A stretch of DNA of 64,000 nucleotides, from positions 1-64,000 of the forward strand of contig JAAWCE010000042.1 of assembly GCA_022793065.1 (NCBI GenBank). Reading direction: 5' to 3'. A program made the position numbers and the translations under genes. Positions 25,872 to 35,800 of the stretch are shown in pieces (positions within the stretch are counted from its first letter, which is position 1; each line of letters starts with the position of its first letter). The notes under the pieces were generated by a model. That model made no database searches and had not been told where the DNA came from. It was given only the letters and a program-made list of their open reading frames with translations. This stretch comes from Lachnospiraceae bacterium (GTDB lineage Bacteria > Bacillota > Clostridia > Lachnospirales > Lachnospiraceae).

Positions 25872-27818
25872 ATGAAAATATACCAACAGGATAATATGCT
25901 ATATTTTATGCGTGAGGGTGAACTTGTGCGTTTGTCCGCATGCGGCAAGGATAGTATTCGTTTTCAGGCATCTCCCAATTGTGAAATAATTCAACGGGAT
26001 TTTACTTTGATTCCACAGAAAATGACTGCGGAGATCACGATAGCAGAAGAGAAAGCAACGATACGAAACGGTCATTTGTCAGCGACAATTTATAGCAATG
26101 GCAGAGTGGAATATCATTATAAAGACAAAAGGATTCTGCGTGAAAAGAGTGAGTTGACCTTTGATGCCGGGATACGGAATTACAGAAATAATCAAGGGCG
26201 GTTTTGGCGTGCGCGGGTTACTTTTGAAGTCAATGAGAAGGAGCACTTCTATGGCATGGGACATGAGGCCACAGATTGTTTTGATTTGAAAGGTTGTGTC
26301 ATAGATTTGCGGCATGTAAATGCAAAATGTACCATTCCATATGTGTACTCTTCCCGTGGTTATGGTTTTCTCTGGAACTTACCTTCTACCGGCACATGTG
26401 AGCTTGCAAATAACCGTACTCGTTGGACAAGCGACAGCACAAGCCAGATTGATTACGTGGTAATCGGCGGCAGTCCCAGACAGGCTTGTGAAACGCTTAC
26501 GGATTTGACTGGTCATGCGCCTGAGATTCCCAACTGGGCATTGGGGTTCTGGCAGAGTCGTTTACGGTATGAGACCCAGGAACAAGTTCTTGAAGTGGCG
26601 TCAAAATATCAGGAGCTTAACATACCATTATCTGTGATAGTGATAGACTATTTTCACTGGACAGAACAGGGGGATTATAAATTCCAGTCAAAGTATTGGG
26701 AGAATCCGAAAGAGATGGCAGAGAAATTACATAATATGGGGATTAAGTTAATGGTTTCAATGTGGCCTACCATTAATGAGAAAAGCGAAAATTACAGGGA
26801 AATGCTGGAGCAGAATATGCTGATACGAACAAAATCCGGTTCAAACAGAGTGTTTGATTTTTATGGTCCCCAGGCAGAAATTGATCCCACCAATCCGCAT
26901 ACACGCCAGTTTATTTGGGAAAAATTGAAAGAGAATTATATAGACAACGGCGTTGACGCACTGTGGTTTGATGAAGCCGAACCGGAAATTCATCCGGAAC
27001 AGTTTGACAATCTTATCTTACATGAGGGCAATGGGGACGAGATTGGCCTTTTATATCCATATTATTACGCAAAGCTTGTATATGACGGAATGAAAAATAT
27101 GGGAAGAAATGATATTATCACATTGGCCCGGTGCGCCTATACGGGCGCGCAGAAGTTCGGCACTCTGGTGTGGTCCGGGGATATCCCGTCCACATTTGAA
27201 AGCCTTAGGATGCAAGTGAAATCAGGGCTTCAGATGGGTCTGTGCGGGATTCCATGGTGGACAACGGACATAGGCGGGTTTTATGGAGGCGATATTGATT
27301 CCGATGAATTCCGTGAATTGATTGTAAGATGGTTTCAATACGGAGTATTCTGTCCTGTGTTAAGATTGCATGGCAGTCGAAACGGACATGACAGAACCCG
27401 TGATATCATTGAACCTACGGGAGGAGATAACGAAATATGGAGCTTTGGAGAACGTAATTTTAATATTCTCAAGGATCTGATTATGCTTCGTGAACGACTA
27501 AAGCCATATATCAAAGCCCATATGGACATTGCGTCAGAAAAGGGAATACCAATTATGCGTCCTATGTTTTTGGATTATCCGGAAGATGAAGTATGCTATA
27601 CGTTAGATGGTCAGTATATGTTCGGCGATGATATTATATTTGCGCCCATAACGGAACAGGGCAGCATTGAAAAAAACGTATACCTTCCCTCCGGCGAATG
27701 GGTCTTGACAAAAGATGGGGATGTATATGAAGGAAACAGGAGTTATACAGTGAGAGCAGAGCTAAATGAGTTCGTTGCTTTTGTGAAAAAAGGAAAAGAG
27801 GTTTTATCGGCATTTTAA
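25872..27818 (+). CDS. glycoside hydrolase family 31 (alpha-xylosidase/alpha-glucosidase)
   Basis: A 648-residue cytoplasmic GH31 enzyme without a signal peptide. The N-terminal beta-sandwich (residues about 1-215, with EHFYGMGHEATDCFDLKG) leads into the catalytic barrel at IPNWALGFWQSR. The nucleophile is Asp 367 in WFDEAEPE and the acid/base Asp 437 in WSGDIPSTFES; PWWTTDIGGF completes the active-site face. The WFDEAEPE form is closer to alpha-xylosidase-type members than to maltase-type ones, but substrate remains a guess. A GGAGGTGG site precedes the ATG. It stands alone, between two terminators. Confidence 0.92.
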   Translation: MKIYQQDNMLYFMREGELVRLSACGKDSIRFQASPNCEIIQRDFTLIPQKMTAEITIAEEKATIRNGHLSATIYSNGRVEYHYKDKRILREKSELTFDAGIRNYRNNQGRFWRARVTFEVNEKEHFYGMGHEATDCFDLKGCVIDLRHVNAKCTIPYVYSSRGYGFLWNLPSTGTCELANNRTRWTSDSTSQIDYVVIGGSPRQACETLTDLTGHAPEIPNWALGFWQSRLRYETQEQVLEVASKYQELNIPLSVIVIDYFHWTEQGDYKFQSKYWENPKEMAEKLHNMGIKLMVSMWPTINEKSENYREMLEQNMLIRTKSGSNRVFDFYGPQAEIDPTNPHTRQFIWEKLKENYIDNGVDALWFDEAEPEIHPEQFDNLILHEGNGDEIGLLYPYYYAKLVYDGMKNMGRNDIITLARCAYTGAQKFGTLVWSGDIPSTFESLRMQVKSGLQMGLCGIPWWTTDIGGFYGGDIDSDEFRELIVRWFQYGVFCPVLRLHGSRNGHDRTRDIIEPTGGDNEIWSFGERNFNILKDLIMLRERLKPYIKAHMDIASEKGIPIMRPMFLDYPEDEVCYTLDGQYMFGDDIIFAPITEQGSIEKNVYLPSGEWVLTKDGDVYEGNRSYTVRAELNEFVAFVKKGKEVLSAF

Positions 27819-27857
27819 AATTTTTCGCGAGAAAATAGAAAAGGCACTTTACAATAA

Positions 27858-27932
27858 ACATCGTCAGAAAACAGAAAAGATTTTTACCCTGTCATGAGTG
27901 AGAATCCCTAAAAATTCTGACGGTGTTTTTTT
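27858..27932 (+). terminator. long-loop terminator after the GH31 gene
   Basis: ACATCGTCAGAA (27858-27869) pairs with TTCTGACGGTGT (27915-27926, one G-T pair) and is followed by six T residues. The 45-base loop is unusually long and contains a smaller ACAG/CTGT pairing. Confidence 0.6.
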
Positions 27933-28080
27933 GACAAAACCATTGTTAAAATGTTTTAGGGCGTCACAGTGGGATGAAATTTTCATTTTCATAGGGAACA
28001 AAAATACTCAGAAATATAAATAAATTGCAAGAAAATAAGTATCTATGTCAGTCTAATAATTGAAAGGAGGAACAAAAGCG

Positions 28081-28146
28081 ATGTACCAAAGTAATAGATA
28101 TAGCAGAAGTACTGGAAATGGAGGGCAGGAATGGGACAGCATATGA
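28081..28146 (+). CDS. 21-residue leader peptide before the ECF sigma gene
   Basis: ATG at 28081 has a perfect AAAGGAGG 10 bases upstream and encodes 21 residues ending ...GGQEWDSI. Its TGA (28144-28146) overlaps the ATG at 28143 of the sigma factor as ATGA. The ribosome site here is far better than that of the sigma gene, so sigma translation may depend on this peptide. Confidence 0.6.
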   Translation: MYQSNRYSRSTGNGGQEWDSI

Positions 28147-28703
28147 CACTGACATTGGAGAAAACAAGGGAAAAGGCTGCTTTAACGGAAGAGCAAATGG
28201 AATTGTTAATCCATCATTACGGCGATTCTCTGCTTCGTCTTTGTACCCTTTATCTGCGTGACCCATATCTTGCGGAGGATGCGGTACAGGACACGTATTT
28301 GAAGGTGTGGAAAAACTATCAGGGCTTTGAGGGCAGAGCGGCGGAAAGAACCTGGATCACCAGAATTGCTATTAATACATGCAAGGACTATCTTGCTGCG
28401 TCCTGGCACAAACGGGTGGATACCACGGAAGTCATTCAGGTATTGGAAAATGGGCTTTCGGCCCAGGCCAGGGAACCGGACAGATATGATCAATTGAACA
28501 GTACCATTGATCTGATGAACGAGATTATGAAATTAAAGGATAAGTACAGATTGGCGATCTTGCTGTATTATTATCAGGAGATGCCGGTGCCAGAGATAGC
28601 GAAAGTAATGGGGAGACAGGAAAGCACAATATTTACCCTGTTAAAGAGAGGAAGGGCGGAACTTCAAAAAAGATTGCCCAGCGAAATTAAGGAGGTGTTG
28701 TAA
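28143..28703 (+). CDS. ECF-type sigma-70 family factor
   Basis: An ECF sigma factor of about 186 residues. Region 2 is seen in LYLRDPYLAEDAVQDTYLKVWKN and WITRIAINTCKDYL; region 4 in YYYQEMPVPEIAKVMGRQESTIFTLLKRGR. It redirects RNA polymerase to its own regulon. ATG 28143 overlaps the leader-peptide stop; an ATG at 28131 (four residues longer) with GAGGG upstream is the alternative. The next gene, a membrane protein starting at the base after the stop, is the likely anti-sigma factor. Confidence 0.92.
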   Translation: MTLTLEKTREKAALTEEQMELLIHHYGDSLLRLCTLYLRDPYLAEDAVQDTYLKVWKNYQGFEGRAAERTWITRIAINTCKDYLAASWHKRVDTTEVIQVLENGLSAQAREPDRYDQLNSTIDLMNEIMKLKDKYRLAILLYYYQEMPVPEIAKVMGRQESTIFTLLKRGRAELQKRLPSEIKEVL

Positions 28704-29909
28704 ATGACTTTCAGGAAAAACGCGGATAAATCAATGTCACAATTTAGGAAAAATGCAGACGAATTGATGTCGCAAGTAAAGGTAAATGAAAGTATGTACC
28801 GGACGATTATGAATGGTCAGCACAGGAAAAGCAGCAAAAACGGTTTTATGTTGAAAAGAGCAGTTATTCCAGCGGCAGCAGCCGTATTAATGATAGCCAG
28901 TACCATGTATGTAGGAGCCGGATATATGGGATGGAAAACATCTCTGAGAGACCTTTTTATGGAAAGAGAAGAGTCTGCTTTGAAAGTACCGGAGACACAA
29001 CAGATGCCGGAATTTTACGGACAGTTTTTGGATTCGGAGTTGCCTGCTTCGACTTCGCAAATATCCACTGAAGAGGATGCTCAAATAGAGGAAACTGTAA
29101 AGTTGGGGAATTATGGCAAAATGATTGTGGATAATGAGTTGTTTTCTATTGAACTTCTGGAAACAGCATGTGCGGGCCGTGAGTTGTTCCTCAGCTATAT
29201 TCTGACTCAGAAAACGGACCAGAGAGTGAATGTATCCATAAGTGTTGATACGCCAGAGAAAGGTCAGTGGATGGCTGGCACATTGGATTTTGATTCTTAT
29301 CATGAGAAAAGTAACTTTGCCGGCGCTTTTGGGGATTATTACGATTGGGATCGGCTTCCGGCAGACTGCAGTTATGAATTGGCAGAAAATCAACAGTTAA
29401 ATGTGTATACGCAATTAGGAAAGTGGGACTATACCACAGGGAACTATGTTTTGTATGTGGATTATACCATCATTGAGGACACTCCCATCTCTACAGAACC
29501 TTTTAGCACATTTGTTGTGGAAGATTCCGAACAACATTTCCTTACGGCGCCTATTGAACTGGTGGGGAATGAAGGGTATGGACTTGCTTTAACAGGAAGT
29601 ATAGATCAACAGGAGAGAAATGTGCATTTTGACGCCTATGATATTTATGTGTCTCCGTTAAACGTATATTTGACGCTGGACGGCACTTATGAGGGCGAAA
29701 TATCTTCCGTATGGGGAATGGAGAGCAGTCATGATATAGTAGTGGGATTTCAGGATGGCTCCAGTGCAAAAACAACGGTTCTGCTTAGTGGAATGGGGTA
29801 TGGCGACGGCAACGTTGATGTAAACATGCATGCGCCCTTTGACGTTCCCATTGATCCAGAAGCAATTACAACGGTCTCTTTGGACGGTGTGGTGATTTTG
29901 AATAGGTAA
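28704..29909 (+). CDS. predicted anti-sigma factor, single-span membrane protein
   Basis: A 401-residue protein with a short cytoplasmic part (residues 1-50), one membrane span (AVIPAAAAVLMIASTMYVGAG, about 53-73) and a large extracellular region rich in beta-type sequence, resembling the DUF4179-type proteins coded beside ECF sigma genes. The cytoplasmic part would hold the sigma factor. It starts with an imperfect duplication: FRKNADKSMSQ then FRKNADELMSQ. AAGGAGGTG precedes the ATG, which directly follows the sigma stop. The signal sensed is unknown. Confidence 0.75.
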   Translation: MTFRKNADKSMSQFRKNADELMSQVKVNESMYRTIMNGQHRKSSKNGFMLKRAVIPAAAAVLMIASTMYVGAGYMGWKTSLRDLFMEREESALKVPETQQMPEFYGQFLDSELPASTSQISTEEDAQIEETVKLGNYGKMIVDNELFSIELLETACAGRELFLSYILTQKTDQRVNVSISVDTPEKGQWMAGTLDFDSYHEKSNFAGAFGDYYDWDRLPADCSYELAENQQLNVYTQLGKWDYTTGNYVLYVDYTIIEDTPISTEPFSTFVVEDSEQHFLTAPIELVGNEGYGLALTGSIDQQERNVHFDAYDIYVSPLNVYLTLDGTYEGEISSVWGMESSHDIVVGFQDGSSAKTTVLLSGMGYGDGNVDVNMHAPFDVPIDPEAITTVSLDGVVILNR

Positions 29910-29932
29910 GGTTTAGAATATTGGGAACAGAA

Positions 29933-29967
29933 AGTTAAACTTTCTGTTCCCGTTTTTGTGGTATTTT
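29933..29967. terminator. terminator between the convergent anti-sigma and symporter genes
   Basis: GGGAACAGAAAGT pairs perfectly with ACTTTCTGTTCCC around TAA, followed by five T residues. On the minus strand it has only a mixed A/T flank, so it mainly serves the plus strand. Confidence 0.85.
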
Positions 29968-29995
29968 TCACTTAGTAGTGTATTCTGAAAGTATC

Positions 29996-31528
29996 TTATT
30001 TCCCAAGCGATGTTTTGCGGGAGACTTCCGTTTTCTTCTCATAGCACGCAAAGGCATCTTCCACCAGTTTTTTGTCCGGTTTCGGGGTAAAGAGACTTAC
30101 AATGGGCACAATAACCAGTCCGGCCAGCATAGCAATAGCCCCGCAGTTAATAGGGGATTGGATCATTTCCGGAAATTTTGGCCGGAAGAAAATATTGGCT
30201 ACCATAAGCACGGAACTGAACAGGAAGCATACCCAACAAGAAGCTTTTGTAACTCTTTTGGAATATAGAGCGTACATGAACGGTGCCAGGAAGGAGCCGG
30301 CAAGTGCACCCCAGGATACCCCCATTAACTGTGCGATAAATGTTACGGAACTTTTGTATTGTATCAGTGCCAGGATGGAAGAAATGGCAATAAATACAAC
30401 CACCAGGATACGAATACTGAGCACCTGTTTTTTCTCTTCCATTTTAGGAAGGAAAAGTTCTTTTAAAAAGTCAATGGTCAGAGTGGAACTGGAAGCAATG
30501 ACCAGAGAGGACAATGTTGACATGGAAGCAGAGAGTACCAGGATTACTACCAATGAAATCAAAAGAGGAGATAAACCTGAGAGCATAGTGGGGATAATGG
30601 AATCATATCCATTGGCGTTTACATCCACCTGATCCGAGAACAGTCTGCCAAAGCCTCCCAGAAAATAGCTGCCGCCCGCTACCACAAGTGCAAATAAAGT
30701 AGAAATGATAGTTCCCTTTTTGATAGATTCTTCATTTTTAATAGCATAGAATTTCTGAACCATCTGGGGCAGTCCCCAAGTACCCAATGATGTCAAAAGT
30801 ACTACAAAAAGCAAGTTTAGTGGATCCGGGCCGAAAAAGGAGGCAAAAATGCCAGGGGTGGCAGCAATGGATTCGTCCGTTACCCTTGCCAAGCCGTCAA
30901 GCGCTGCCATAAAGCCGCCCTTGCTTTTCAGCACTGCAGCGATAATGGTGGATATACCCACCAACATAATGATACCCTGTATAAAATCATTGATGGCCGT
31001 GGCCATATATCCTCCAGCAATGACATATATGGCTGTCAGAACTGCCATCAGGATGATGCAGACAGAATAATCAATATGAAATGCCATTCCAAACAGTCTG
31101 GAAAGTCCATTGTACAGTGAAGCTGTATATGGGATTAAAAATATAAAAATAATGACCGAAGCACCTACTTTAAGTGGTTTACTGCCAAAGCGTTGCCCAA
31201 AAAACTGAGGCATGGTGGCGGAGTCTAAGTGTTGTGTCATAATGCGAGTCCGACGGCCTAATACTACCCAGGCCAGCAGGGAACCGATCACGGCGTTGCC
31301 GATTCCGGCCCAGGTGGCGGCTAATCCGTATTTCCACCCAAATTGTCCGGCATACCCTACAAATACCACGGCTGAAAAATAGGATGTGCCATAGGCAAAC
31401 GCTGTCAGCCAGGGCCCTACGGAACGACCGCCCAGCACGAATCCGTTGACATCCGTGGCATGTTTACGGCAGTATAGACCAATACCAATCAATACTGCAA
31501 AATAGAGAATTAAGAGAATCAGTTTCAT
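29996..31528 (-). CDS. sodium/solute symporter (SSS family)
   Basis: A 510-residue membrane protein with about thirteen hydrophobic segments. The FVLGGRSVGPWLTAFAYGTSYFSAV region, the GGYMATAINDFIQG segment and the LSASMSTLSSLVIASSS sodium-site region are characteristic of the SSS family (proline/pantothenate/sialate types). Substrate is not predictable. The ATG at 31528 has AGGAGG 5 bases upstream; an in-frame extension of 11 residues upstream is not supported. Its upstream region contains five 16-bp tandem repeats. Confidence 0.9.
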   Translation of the reverse strand: MKLILLILYFAVLIGIGLYCRKHATDVNGFVLGGRSVGPWLTAFAYGTSYFSAVVFVGYAGQFGWKYGLAATWAGIGNAVIGSLLAWVVLGRRTRIMTQHLDSATMPQFFGQRFGSKPLKVGASVIIFIFLIPYTASLYNGLSRLFGMAFHIDYSVCIILMAVLTAIYVIAGGYMATAINDFIQGIIMLVGISTIIAAVLKSKGGFMAALDGLARVTDESIAATPGIFASFFGPDPLNLLFVVLLTSLGTWGLPQMVQKFYAIKNEESIKKGTIISTLFALVVAGGSYFLGGFGRLFSDQVDVNANGYDSIIPTMLSGLSPLLISLVVILVLSASMSTLSSLVIASSSTLTIDFLKELFLPKMEEKKQVLSIRILVVVFIAISSILALIQYKSSVTFIAQLMGVSWGALAGSFLAPFMYALYSKRVTKASCWVCFLFSSVLMVANIFFRPKFPEMIQSPINCGAIAMLAGLVIVPIVSLFTPKPDKKLVEDAFACYEKKTEVSRKTSLGK

Positions 31529-31609
31529 AATGCCTCCTGTATGTAAAATAGTATGGTGCACTTTGTGAGTTTAAAGTGCTAAAGCAACTATATCATATAT
31601 TTCCAAAAT

Positions 31610-31689
31610 ATGCAAATATTTTAGTATGCAAATATTTTAGTATGCAAATATTTTAGTATGTAAATATTTTAATATGCAAATTTTTTCAA
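31610..31689. repeat. five tandem copies of a 16-bp A/T-rich unit
   Basis: Units begin at 31610, 31626, 31642, 31658 and 31674. The first three are identical (ATGCAAATATTTTAGT); the fourth differs at two positions and the last diverges at its end. The array lies between the divergent symporter and barnase-like genes, ending 24 bases before the -35 box of the latter. Confidence 0.9.
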
Positions 31690-31713
31690 CAGAAAGGAGA
31701 AATGGTGGGAAAA

Positions 31714-31742
31714 TTGACATTCAGAAATGAAAATGCTAAACT
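31714..31742 (+). promoter_or_regulatory. sigma-A promoter of the barnase/barstar pair
   Basis: Perfect TTGACA at 31714-31719, 17-base spacer, TAAACT at 31737-31742, with the ATG 30 bases further on. The tandem repeat array is directly upstream. Confidence 0.7.
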
Positions 31743-31771
31743 AAGGAAAATAATATGGAAAGGAAAAGATT

Positions 31772-32413
31772 ATGAAACGTAAAATGGAACAGAAAAAGTT
31801 AAGATGGAAAAATAGGCGGCTTAATTGGAACAGAAAAACGCCCATATGGATGCTCATGTTTTTATTATCCTTTTTCTTAACTGCATGCAGTTCGGAAATC
31901 CCCCAGGAGATGTTAGATTATATTGTAGAGTCAGGCAAAATCGTTGAGTCATCCCAGAATGATACATCCCATAGTGAGGAAAGAGAATCTTATACATCTA
32001 TGGAAGAGGGAAAAGAGGCAAGCGGGTCAGACTCAGATTACGATTCTGCGGACGGAGACAATATTCCGGCAGAAGACGGCATGTATACTTCTAAAGAAGA
32101 TGTTGCATATTATCTGCATCTCTATGGTCATTTGCCCTCTAACTTTATTACAAAAAAGGAAGCGGAAAAGTTAGGATGGCAGGGGGGCTCGTTAGAACCC
32201 TTTGCCCCCGGTATGTGTATTGGGGGAAATCGTTTTGGAAATTATGAAGGGTTGCTGCCTGAGAAAGAAGGACGTTTCTATACAGAATGTGATATTGATA
32301 CAATGGGAGAGGAAAAACGAGGTGCAAAACGAATTGTGTTTTCCAATGACGGCTTGATTTATTATACGGAAGACCACTATAACACATTTGAATTATTGTA
32401 TGGAGAGGAATAA
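31772..32413 (+). CDS. lipoprotein with barnase-type ribonuclease domain
   Basis: A 213-residue secreted ribonuclease. A very basic N-terminus and a hydrophobic stretch end in the lipobox LTAC, so the mature protein is probably a lipid-anchored one. A Ser/Glu/Asp-rich linker (residues about 55-105) precedes a barnase fold: AYYLHLYGHLPSNFITKKEA, LGW, PGMCIGGNRFGN, EGRFYTECDID, RIVFSNDGLIYYTEDHYNTF. By alignment with barnase the catalytic trio Glu 73, Arg 87 and His 102 corresponds to Glu 172, Arg 187 and His 202, all present. It is followed after 4 bases by a barstar-type inhibitor. Confidence 0.9.
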   Translation: MKRKMEQKKLRWKNRRLNWNRKTPIWMLMFLLSFFLTACSSEIPQEMLDYIVESGKIVESSQNDTSHSEERESYTSMEEGKEASGSDSDYDSADGDNIPAEDGMYTSKEDVAYYLHLYGHLPSNFITKKEAEKLGWQGGSLEPFAPGMCIGGNRFGNYEGLLPEKEGRFYTECDIDTMGEEKRGAKRIVFSNDGLIYYTEDHYNTFELLYGEE

Positions 32414-32417
32414 AATC

Positions 32418-32681
32418 ATGATTTGTGTATTGGATGGAAATGAAATTTTGGATAAGAAAATGCTGCATGATATACTTGCCGCTTCTTTGAACTTTCCTCA
32501 TTGGTATGGAAGAAATTTGGACGCACTCTATGATTGCTTGACGGACTTAGGGGAGGATGCGGAAATCAGATTTTTACATGAGGATATTTTAAAGGAGCAT
32601 TTGGGGGAATATACGCAATCATTGATAAAAGTGATTCATATGTCTGCAAAGGAAAATACGCATATTCATGTGTCTCTTTGA
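32418..32681 (+). CDS. barstar-family ribonuclease inhibitor
   Basis: An 87-residue barstar homologue: ILDKKMLHDILAASLNFPHWYGRNLDALYDCLTDL matches the barstar helix-loop that plugs the RNase active site. It stays in the cytoplasm and protects the producer. ATG at 32418, with GGAGAGGAA upstream lying across the end of the ribonuclease gene, so both are made together. Confidence 0.92.
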   Translation: MICVLDGNEILDKKMLHDILAASLNFPHWYGRNLDALYDCLTDLGEDAEIRFLHEDILKEHLGEYTQSLIKVIHMSAKENTHIHVSL

Positions 32682-32732
32682 TAATGAAGTGAATTTAAAA
32701 TGAAATATAGTAAGAATATAGCGCAAAAACGT

Positions 32733-32766
32733 AAAAAAGCTGTCAATATATGGCAGCTTTTTTTTA
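32733..32766 (+). terminator. terminator after barstar
   Basis: AAAAAAGCTGTCA pairs with TGGCAGCTTTTTT around a short A/T loop, with a long T run. Confidence 0.8.
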
Positions 32767-32878
32767 GGCACGATTCTATAACACATCATACCAAATATTT
32801 GAATAAAAGTCTAGTATTTTTTTGTTTTTTTTATATACTTTTATATACCAACATAAAACACAGGAAAGGAGAAACGCA

Positions 32879-35800
32879 ATGAACAGAGTAAGTGAAACGG
32901 CGCGGAAGTCTCTTAAGGAGGTGGAGGAAGAATCACAAAAAGACGGTAAACCCAAACAGAAGGTCAATAATACTTCTCGGTCGTCAGAAGAAAAACATCT
33001 GGCGCAGACGCTTAAGGTTATCCAAAATAATTTGGATAATTATGGGGTACAGGTCAACAAGATGAAAGAAGATATTGACGAAATGCTGGAGCATTATCAT
33101 GATGATAACCCGGAAATGATTCTTCTTCTGAACAATACCATTACCCTTCATGACCATATGAAAAGAGCTTTGGAAAGAAACGAAAAGGCGTTGCATAAAC
33201 CATATTTCGGCAGAATTATTTTCAGGGATGAAATGCTGAATAAGGAAGAGTCCCTCTATATTGGCAGAGGAGGGATTTCGTCGGACGCTACCCATCAGGT
33301 AGTTGTAGACTGGAGAGCGCCGGTAGCCAACGCCTACTATGAGAACGGATTGGGTAAATGCAGTTATATGGCTCCCGGAGAGAAGGAAATTGAGATTGAC
33401 TTAAAGTTAAAGCGCACTTATGAAATTGAAAAAGGGAAATTGCTGGATTATTTTGACAGTGAAGTGATTGCAAATGACGACTTGCTTACAAAGTACCTGG
33501 CTAAAAATAAACAGGCGGTGCTGGGTGAAATTGTAGCAACGATTCAAAAAGAGCAAAATGAGATTATCCGCAAATCTCCCTATCACAATATGATTGTTCA
33601 GGGTGTGGCAGGCTCCGGAAAGACCACCGTTGCAATGCACAGAATCTCTTTTATCCTGTATAATTATGCGGAACGATTTCGGCCGGACGACTTTTACATT
33701 GTGGGAAGCAACAGAATTTTGCTCAATTATATTACGGGTGTGCTGCCGGATTTGGATGTCCACGGCGTCAGGCAGATGACCATGGAACAACTCTTTGTCA
33801 GATTGTTGTATGAGGACTGGGATGAGAAAAAGTATCGCATCAGAAAAAGTACTCAGAACGGAAATCGCGGCAGCATCAAGGGAAGCGTAAATTGGTTTGG
33901 GGATTTAAAGGCATACTGCGATGAAATAGAATGGAATAGCATTTTAAGAGAATCCATATATCTCAATCCCAGACAGTTTGTGGAGGGGTGTAAAGATGGC
34001 AAAATAGGCGTTTTTGACGAGACAATATGGGAGGAGGATACTCCCGAAAGAAAACCAAATGGGGATAATCTGGTGCTGCTCGTTGACGGCAAGGCAGTTG
34101 AGCGCTATATCAGACAGACGCCCAAAGTTTCCATGCAAAATAAAATCAGTATGTTAAATGAAAGACTGATCAATAAGGTCAAAGAGGAATTTCTGGGAAA
34201 AGGTGTAAAATATACCAGCGCGGAACGGAAAGCAATTTTAAAAGCATATAGAAACAGATATGGAGGAAAAATTTGGAAGGGTTCCATTTATAAAGTATAT
34301 CAGCAATTTCTGGAAAGGCAGATTGAGAGAGGAAAGGATGTAGAGATCCCTGATGTGGAATTGGATGTATATGACCTGGCGGCATTGGCTTATATCTATA
34401 AAAGAATAAAAGAGACAGAGGTAATCAGTGAAGCCCATCATATTGTCATTGACGAAGCACAGGATTATGGCATGATGGCATATTCTGTGCTGGACTTTTG
34501 TATACAGGCTTGTACGTATACGATCATGGGGGATGTGTCGCAAAATATTCATTTTGGTTTTGGGCTAAATGACTGGGAAGAGCTAAAGCAGTTGCTTTTA
34601 CGGGACCCCATGGACAATTTCGGCGTGTTGAAAAAGAGTTATCGTAATACGGTTGAAATATCGGATTTTGCCACCAATATACTCCATCACGGACAGTTTT
34701 CAAGTTATCCTGTGGAGCCCATTATACGTCACGGAGTACCGGTGGAAGTGTCTCAGTGTACAGATGAAAGCAGCCTGTATCGGAGTGCTGCGGATGTATG
34801 CAAAAAATGGCGGCAGAAAGGTTTTGATACCATTGCAGTGATTTGCAGGAATCAGGAAAGCGCGGACCGGGCGGCAAAAGAGATAGGGCAGTATGTGGAA
34901 ATAATGGAGAATGATCTGGAGACTGCTGTATTTGGAAACGGAATTATGATTCTTCCTGTGGAATATACGAAAGGTTTGGAATTTGACACAGTATTGATTT
35001 TAGACCCTGACAGAAAGGAATATCCGGTGGATGACGGACATGCGAAATTACTTTATGTGGCGGCAACCCGTGCGCTCCATGAGTTATGTGTGCTTCACAG
35101 AGGGAACCTTACAGGACTGATCACGGACCCGCTGCCGACCAGAAAGCCGCCGGAAATCAGGGCTGAAGAAAAGCAGAATTCTGAAAAGGATGTCCCCATG
35201 GGGATCCGCAGGGACACACAGGTTAAGAATTCGTCCAGACCGCAGAAGCATATACCGGCCGTGGGCAATTCCGGAAAGGTAAATTTAGCCGCAAAGAGTT
35301 CCGAAAACAGTCAATCTAATATAAAGTCCGAGGGAGGGGCTGCTGCCGGTCATCTGAGGAAAAATTCCGGGAACATTCCGGCGCTGCCTGAATTCGGAGA
35401 TATTCCTCCAACAGAAAAGCTTCGTGTCATAGGACATTCCAGGCCGGATTTATGTATTCGCTGGGTGACAAAACAGCCTGACGGCTTATATCTTCAAAGT
35501 CGGTATGGGATTCTGCGTCTCAGTCCTGTGGGAAGCGCCATTGTAAGGGTATCATTTGTCAGGAACGGGCAGCCTGACAGTGCGCCGCCATTGGGTATTG
35601 CCGTGAATAGAACGGAAAAATACTGGATGTATAAGGAGGCCGGAAGCACCATAGAATTCACCACGGATGAGTTGTTGCTGCAAGTTGACAAAGTCACCGG
35701 TGCAATCCGTTATTTCACCAGGGATAAAAAATTACTGGCGGCAGAACGGAGGAAGGAATGTCGGCTTTTGGAAAAAGATAACAATGGTAATTTCTGTGGA

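Noticed and set aside
31610..31689. CRISPR array
   Set aside because: Units are directly adjacent with no spacers, only 16 bp long, and no cas genes are nearby.
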